A DNA stretch of 64,000 nt from Polyangiaceae bacterium (lineage in GTDB: Bacteria > Myxococcota_A > Polyangia > Polyangiales > Polyangiaceae), in assembly GCA_013214025.1 (NCBI GenBank), contig JABSRN010000002.1, positions 62,001 through 126,000 on the forward strand, given 5' to 3'. Numbering within the stretch: position 1 is the first letter of the stretch; each line of letters opens with the position of its first letter. This document shows, one piece after another, positions 61,701-64,000 of the stretch. A program made the translations under genes and the position numbers. The notes under the pieces were generated by a model. The model searched no databases. It was not told where the DNA came from and worked only from the letters and a program-made list of their open reading frames with translations.

Positions 61701-62390
61701 ATGACCGTTTCCCCCTCTCGCATCCTTGCTCTCTTGCTGGCTCTCGCCGCACTGCCCGCCGGGACGGCCCTAGCCAAGCCCGCCAAAGCCCCCGCCGCCC
61801 TACCGGGACCGAGCGCTGTGACCATCGCCACCCGCGTCCAGGCCTTCTACGATCGCACCCAGACCTTCCGCGCGGACTTCAAGCAGCGCTACACCATGCG
61901 CGGTTATGGTAAAAAGAAGGACAGCCGCGGCACAGTGTTCTTCCAGAAACCGGGCAAGATGAGCTGGCACTACTCAAACAATGCCAACCGCGTGGTGTCC
62001 GATGGCAAGCAGCTGTCGGTGTACGAGGCGGACAACAAGCAGCTCTATAAACAGGCGGTGGACAAGAGTCAGTACCCCGCGGCGCTGTCGTTTCTTGCCG
62101 GTGCTGGCAAACTCACTGACGAGTTCAACCTCAGGCGTCTGGACTCCGCTAAGTTGAAGTTCCAAGGTGGCTACGTTCTCGTCGGCACACCGAAGACGCC
62201 GACTCCCGCCTATCAGAAGGTGCTGATGTACATCGATGCCAAGACCTTTCAGGTACGGCGCATGATGTTGATCGATGCCCAGCGCAATCGGAACCGATTC
62301 GACTTCATCAATACGATCGTCAACAAGCCCATTCAGGCTAGCGAATTTCGTTTTCAGGCCCCTCCCGGGACTCGAATCATCAAACCCTAG
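61701..62390 (+). CDS. lolA: Outer-membrane lipoprotein carrier protein LolA
   Basis: 229 residues. Signal peptide ILALLLALAALPAGTALAKP, then the LolA fold: VQAFYDRTQTFRADFKQRYTM, GTVFFQKPGKMSWHYSNNANRVVSDGKQLSVYEADNKQLY, LSFLAGAGKL, and YIDAKTFQVRRMMLIDAQRNRNRFDFINTIVN. The unclosed half-barrel carries lipoproteins from inner to outer membrane. In line with the many lipoproteins encoded in this window. Ends just before the ABC exporter pair (38 bp gap), possibly co-transcribed. Confidence 0.94.
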   Translation: MTVSPSRILALLLALAALPAGTALAKPAKAPAALPGPSAVTIATRVQAFYDRTQTFRADFKQRYTMRGYGKKKDSRGTVFFQKPGKMSWHYSNNANRVVSDGKQLSVYEADNKQLYKQAVDKSQYPAALSFLAGAGKLTDEFNLRRLDSAKLKFQGGYVLVGTPKTPTPAYQKVLMYIDAKTFQVRRMMLIDAQRNRNRFDFINTIVNKPIQASEFRFQAPPGTRIIKP

Positions 62391-62428
62391 CCCTGCGCCA
62401 CCGAGCACTACCCCTCCCTATTAGCTCG

Positions 62429-63466
62429 ATGATCGAAGTCAAAAATTTATACAAAGACTACGGCACAGTGGTCGCCGTGCACGATGTTTCCTTCGAAGTG
62501 AAGGCCGGAGAGGTCGTTGGTTTTCTCGGTCCGAACGGGGCAGGCAAGAGCACGACTTTGCGCATGCTCGCCGGTTTCTTGGGTGCCACTTCGGGTGAGA
62601 TTCGGATCAATGGTTTTGACATCGTCGAAGACGCAATGTCCGCTCGAAAATCTATCGGCTACATGCCAGAAATGTGCCCGCTCTACGGCGAGATGCGTGT
62701 CGGCGAGTATTTGCGATTTCGGTCGGAACTCAAGGGCGTGCCGCGCCGTGACCGCAAGAGCGATGTGGACACTGCCATGACCGATGCCCGCGTATCCCAC
62801 ATGAGCGAGACACGCATCCAGCATCTCTCCAAAGGTTATCGTCAACGTGTCGGTCTGGCCGACGCACTGATTGGTCGTCCTCCGTTGCTGATTCTCGACG
62901 AACCCACGGCTGGTTTGGATCCGAATCAGATTCGAGAAGTCCGCCGTTTGATCCGCGGTCTGGCTGGAAAACACACGGTGCTGGTCTCGACTCACATTCT
63001 TTCGGAGGTGGAGACCACTTGCGACCGGGCTGTGATCATCGACAAGGGCCGGACGGTCGCCTCCGGCACCATCGACCAGCTCCGCACGGAGCGGCGCACC
63101 CTCGGCGCCGTCTTGCGGCTTCACGATCCCGTGGACACTCTGGCTGCGGTGTTGGATTCAGCAGGAGGGCTGTCTTCCTGGAGTCAAACCATCACTACGG
63201 AACTGGGCGTCGAGCTCAGCGCCAATGAAACGTCCCCCTACTCCAGGGTAAGCGTCGAGTACGCCCCGTCTCCGCTGCCCACTCAAGATGTGCTTGAGCA
63301 GATTGTAAAAGCCCTGGTCGCCTCCGGCGTAGGAGTGCGAGAAGCTACGGAAACCAAGGCGAGCTTGGAGGACGTATTCGCGCAGCTCACCCGAGATACC
63401 GGAGGTGGGCCGACGGAGTCGCAGCCCGCGACCGTGGTGGACGATTCAGAGGAGGCCTCGACATGA
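62429..63466 (+). CDS. ABC transporter ATPase, GldA/ABC-2 type
   Basis: 345 residues. NBD: VVGFLGPNGAGKSTTLRMLAG (Walker A, 34-42), ARKSIGYMPEMCPLYGEM (Q-loop), LSKGYRQRVGLADALI (signature), LLILDEPTAGLDPNQ (Walker B), STHILSEVETTCDRAVIID. A C-terminal DUF4162-like regulatory part follows (VSVEYAPSPLPTQDVLEQIV, ASLEDVFAQLTRD). The stop overlaps the permease start (ATGA). Resembles GldA of gliding-motility or exporter systems; its partner permease and adjacent lolA suggest envelope transport, cargo unknown. Confidence 0.92.
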   Translation: MIEVKNLYKDYGTVVAVHDVSFEVKAGEVVGFLGPNGAGKSTTLRMLAGFLGATSGEIRINGFDIVEDAMSARKSIGYMPEMCPLYGEMRVGEYLRFRSELKGVPRRDRKSDVDTAMTDARVSHMSETRIQHLSKGYRQRVGLADALIGRPPLLILDEPTAGLDPNQIREVRRLIRGLAGKHTVLVSTHILSEVETTCDRAVIIDKGRTVASGTIDQLRTERRTLGAVLRLHDPVDTLAAVLDSAGGLSSWSQTITTELGVELSANETSPYSRVSVEYAPSPLPTQDVLEQIVKALVASGVGVREATETKASLEDVFAQLTRDTGGGPTESQPATVVDDSEEAST

Positions 63467-64000
63467 GGGGTTTTGTCGCCGTCTTCAAGCGAGAGATGCT
63501 CGGCCTGTGGGTGACACCGCTGGCATGGATCGTGACCGCGGTGTTCCTCACTCTCCAGGGCTGGAGTTTCTACACGCTGGTGGAGTACTACGCGAAGTTC
63601 ACCACCGTCTCTGTCGACCAGGGCCCCTTGCAGGCCTATTTCGTGTCGCCGTTCATCGTGATGTCGTTGATGATGATCTGCCCGGCCCTCAGCATGCGGC
63701 TCTTCGCCGAAGAGCGTCGCAGCGGCACCATCGAGGCACTGCTGACCGCTCCGGTGTCCGCCGTGGGCGTGGTGTTCGGAAAATACGCAGCGGTGCTCGC
63801 GACCTACGGGCTGATGTGGCTCCCGACTTTGGCTTACCCCATCATCCTGCGTAACACGGGGCACGTGGACTGGCCGGTGGTCGCTTCCAGCTACCTGGGG
63901 ATATTCGGCATCGGCGCGAGTTACTTGAGCATCGGCATGTTCATGAGCGCGATGACACGCAGCCAGCTCATCGCGTTGGTGCTCACCATCATGGTGCTGT
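63463..64000 (+). CDS. ABC-2 type permease (GldF-like), cut by window end
   Basis: Starts at ATG 63463, overlapping the ATPase stop; 179 codons visible to the edge. N-terminus MRGFVAVFKREMLGLWVTPLAWIVTAVFLTLQG gives the first helix; then FIVMSLMMICPALSMRLFAEERRSGTIEALLTAPVSAVGVVFGKY, which is the ABC-2/NosY/GldF signature (EER..GT.E.LLT.P). Further helices TYGLMWLPTLAYPII and YLGIFGIGASYLSIGMFMS follow. With the 345-residue ATPase it forms an exporter of GldA/GldF or ABC-2 type. Confidence 0.92.
   Translation, partial: MRGFVAVFKREMLGLWVTPLAWIVTAVFLTLQGWSFYTLVEYYAKFTTVSVDQGPLQAYFVSPFIVMSLMMICPALSMRLFAEERRSGTIEALLTAPVSAVGVVFGKYAAVLATYGLMWLPTLAYPIILRNTGHVDWPVVASSYLGIFGIGASYLSIGMFMSAMTRSQLIALVLTIMVL

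Overview
The window is chromosomal DNA from a GC-rich Gram-negative bacterium, most likely a myxobacterium-like member of the Myxococcota (Polyangia). This is inferred from protein families rather than from rRNA, none of which is present. The pointers are an FHA-histidine kinase-receiver protein beside a Ser/Thr kinase-receiver fusion, a zinc-ribbon/GYF/TPR protein, many lipoproteins with Asp/Ser/Gly-rich linkers, three AIM24 paralogues, and an SspB with an acidic tail. I see no phage, insertion sequence or CRISPR array.

Region by region. 1-9.1 kb is a surface-polysaccharide locus: a GT2 glycosyltransferase, a fused CMP-sugar synthetase/PseG-like gene, a NeuB/PseI-like synthase, a pyruvyl-transferase-family protein, a Wzx-like flippase, a capsule-type glycosyltransferase and a methyltransferase. 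9.3-17 kb holds a membrane TPR protein, ArsM, three AIM24 genes and an M48 protease. 17-19.6 kb holds an ABC exporter divergent from a stand-alone LytTR regulator, with three direct repeats between them. 20-27 kb holds lipoproteins, SurE, a sterol-desaturase-family enzyme, a wrecked lectin-like gene and an enoyl-CoA hydratase. 27.3-29.1 kb is a decayed YCII/ECF-sigma pair. 29-33 kb holds UppS, a two-component system and SspB. 34-38.5 kb holds a zinc-ribbon/GYF/TPR protein and SppA, followed by tRNA-Ser and a striking palindromic repeat field (38.6-39.1 kb). 39-52 kb holds hydrolases, a broken ExbD gene, an aldehyde dehydrogenase, CBS, a broken receiver-CheC gene, a double-receiver GGDEF-EAL protein, a Popeye/cNMP protein and lipoproteins. 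52.6-55.4 kb is the hybrid kinase/Ser-Thr kinase pair. 55.5-64 kb is mostly housekeeping: PFK2/FBPase2, FAD oxidase, Orn, a desaturase-like oxidoreductase, RuvC, LolA and a Gld-type ABC exporter.

Two themes stand out. First, at least six otherwise well-conserved genes carry in-frame premature stops (mostly TAG) and/or frameshifts, with recognisable protein sequence continuing in the same frame. Every stop can be explained by one C:G to T:A transition. Since several intact genes end naturally in TAG, codon reassignment is unlikely; gene decay or assembly and base-damage error are the live explanations. Second, two places (17.0-17.2 kb and 38.6-39.1 kb) combine a perfect foldback of the preceding gene's 3' end with a family of short hairpins each followed by GAGGAC. 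One hairpin shows compensatory base changes between the two loci, and the second locus contains a 73-bp perfect inverted repeat. This is the least explained structure in the window.
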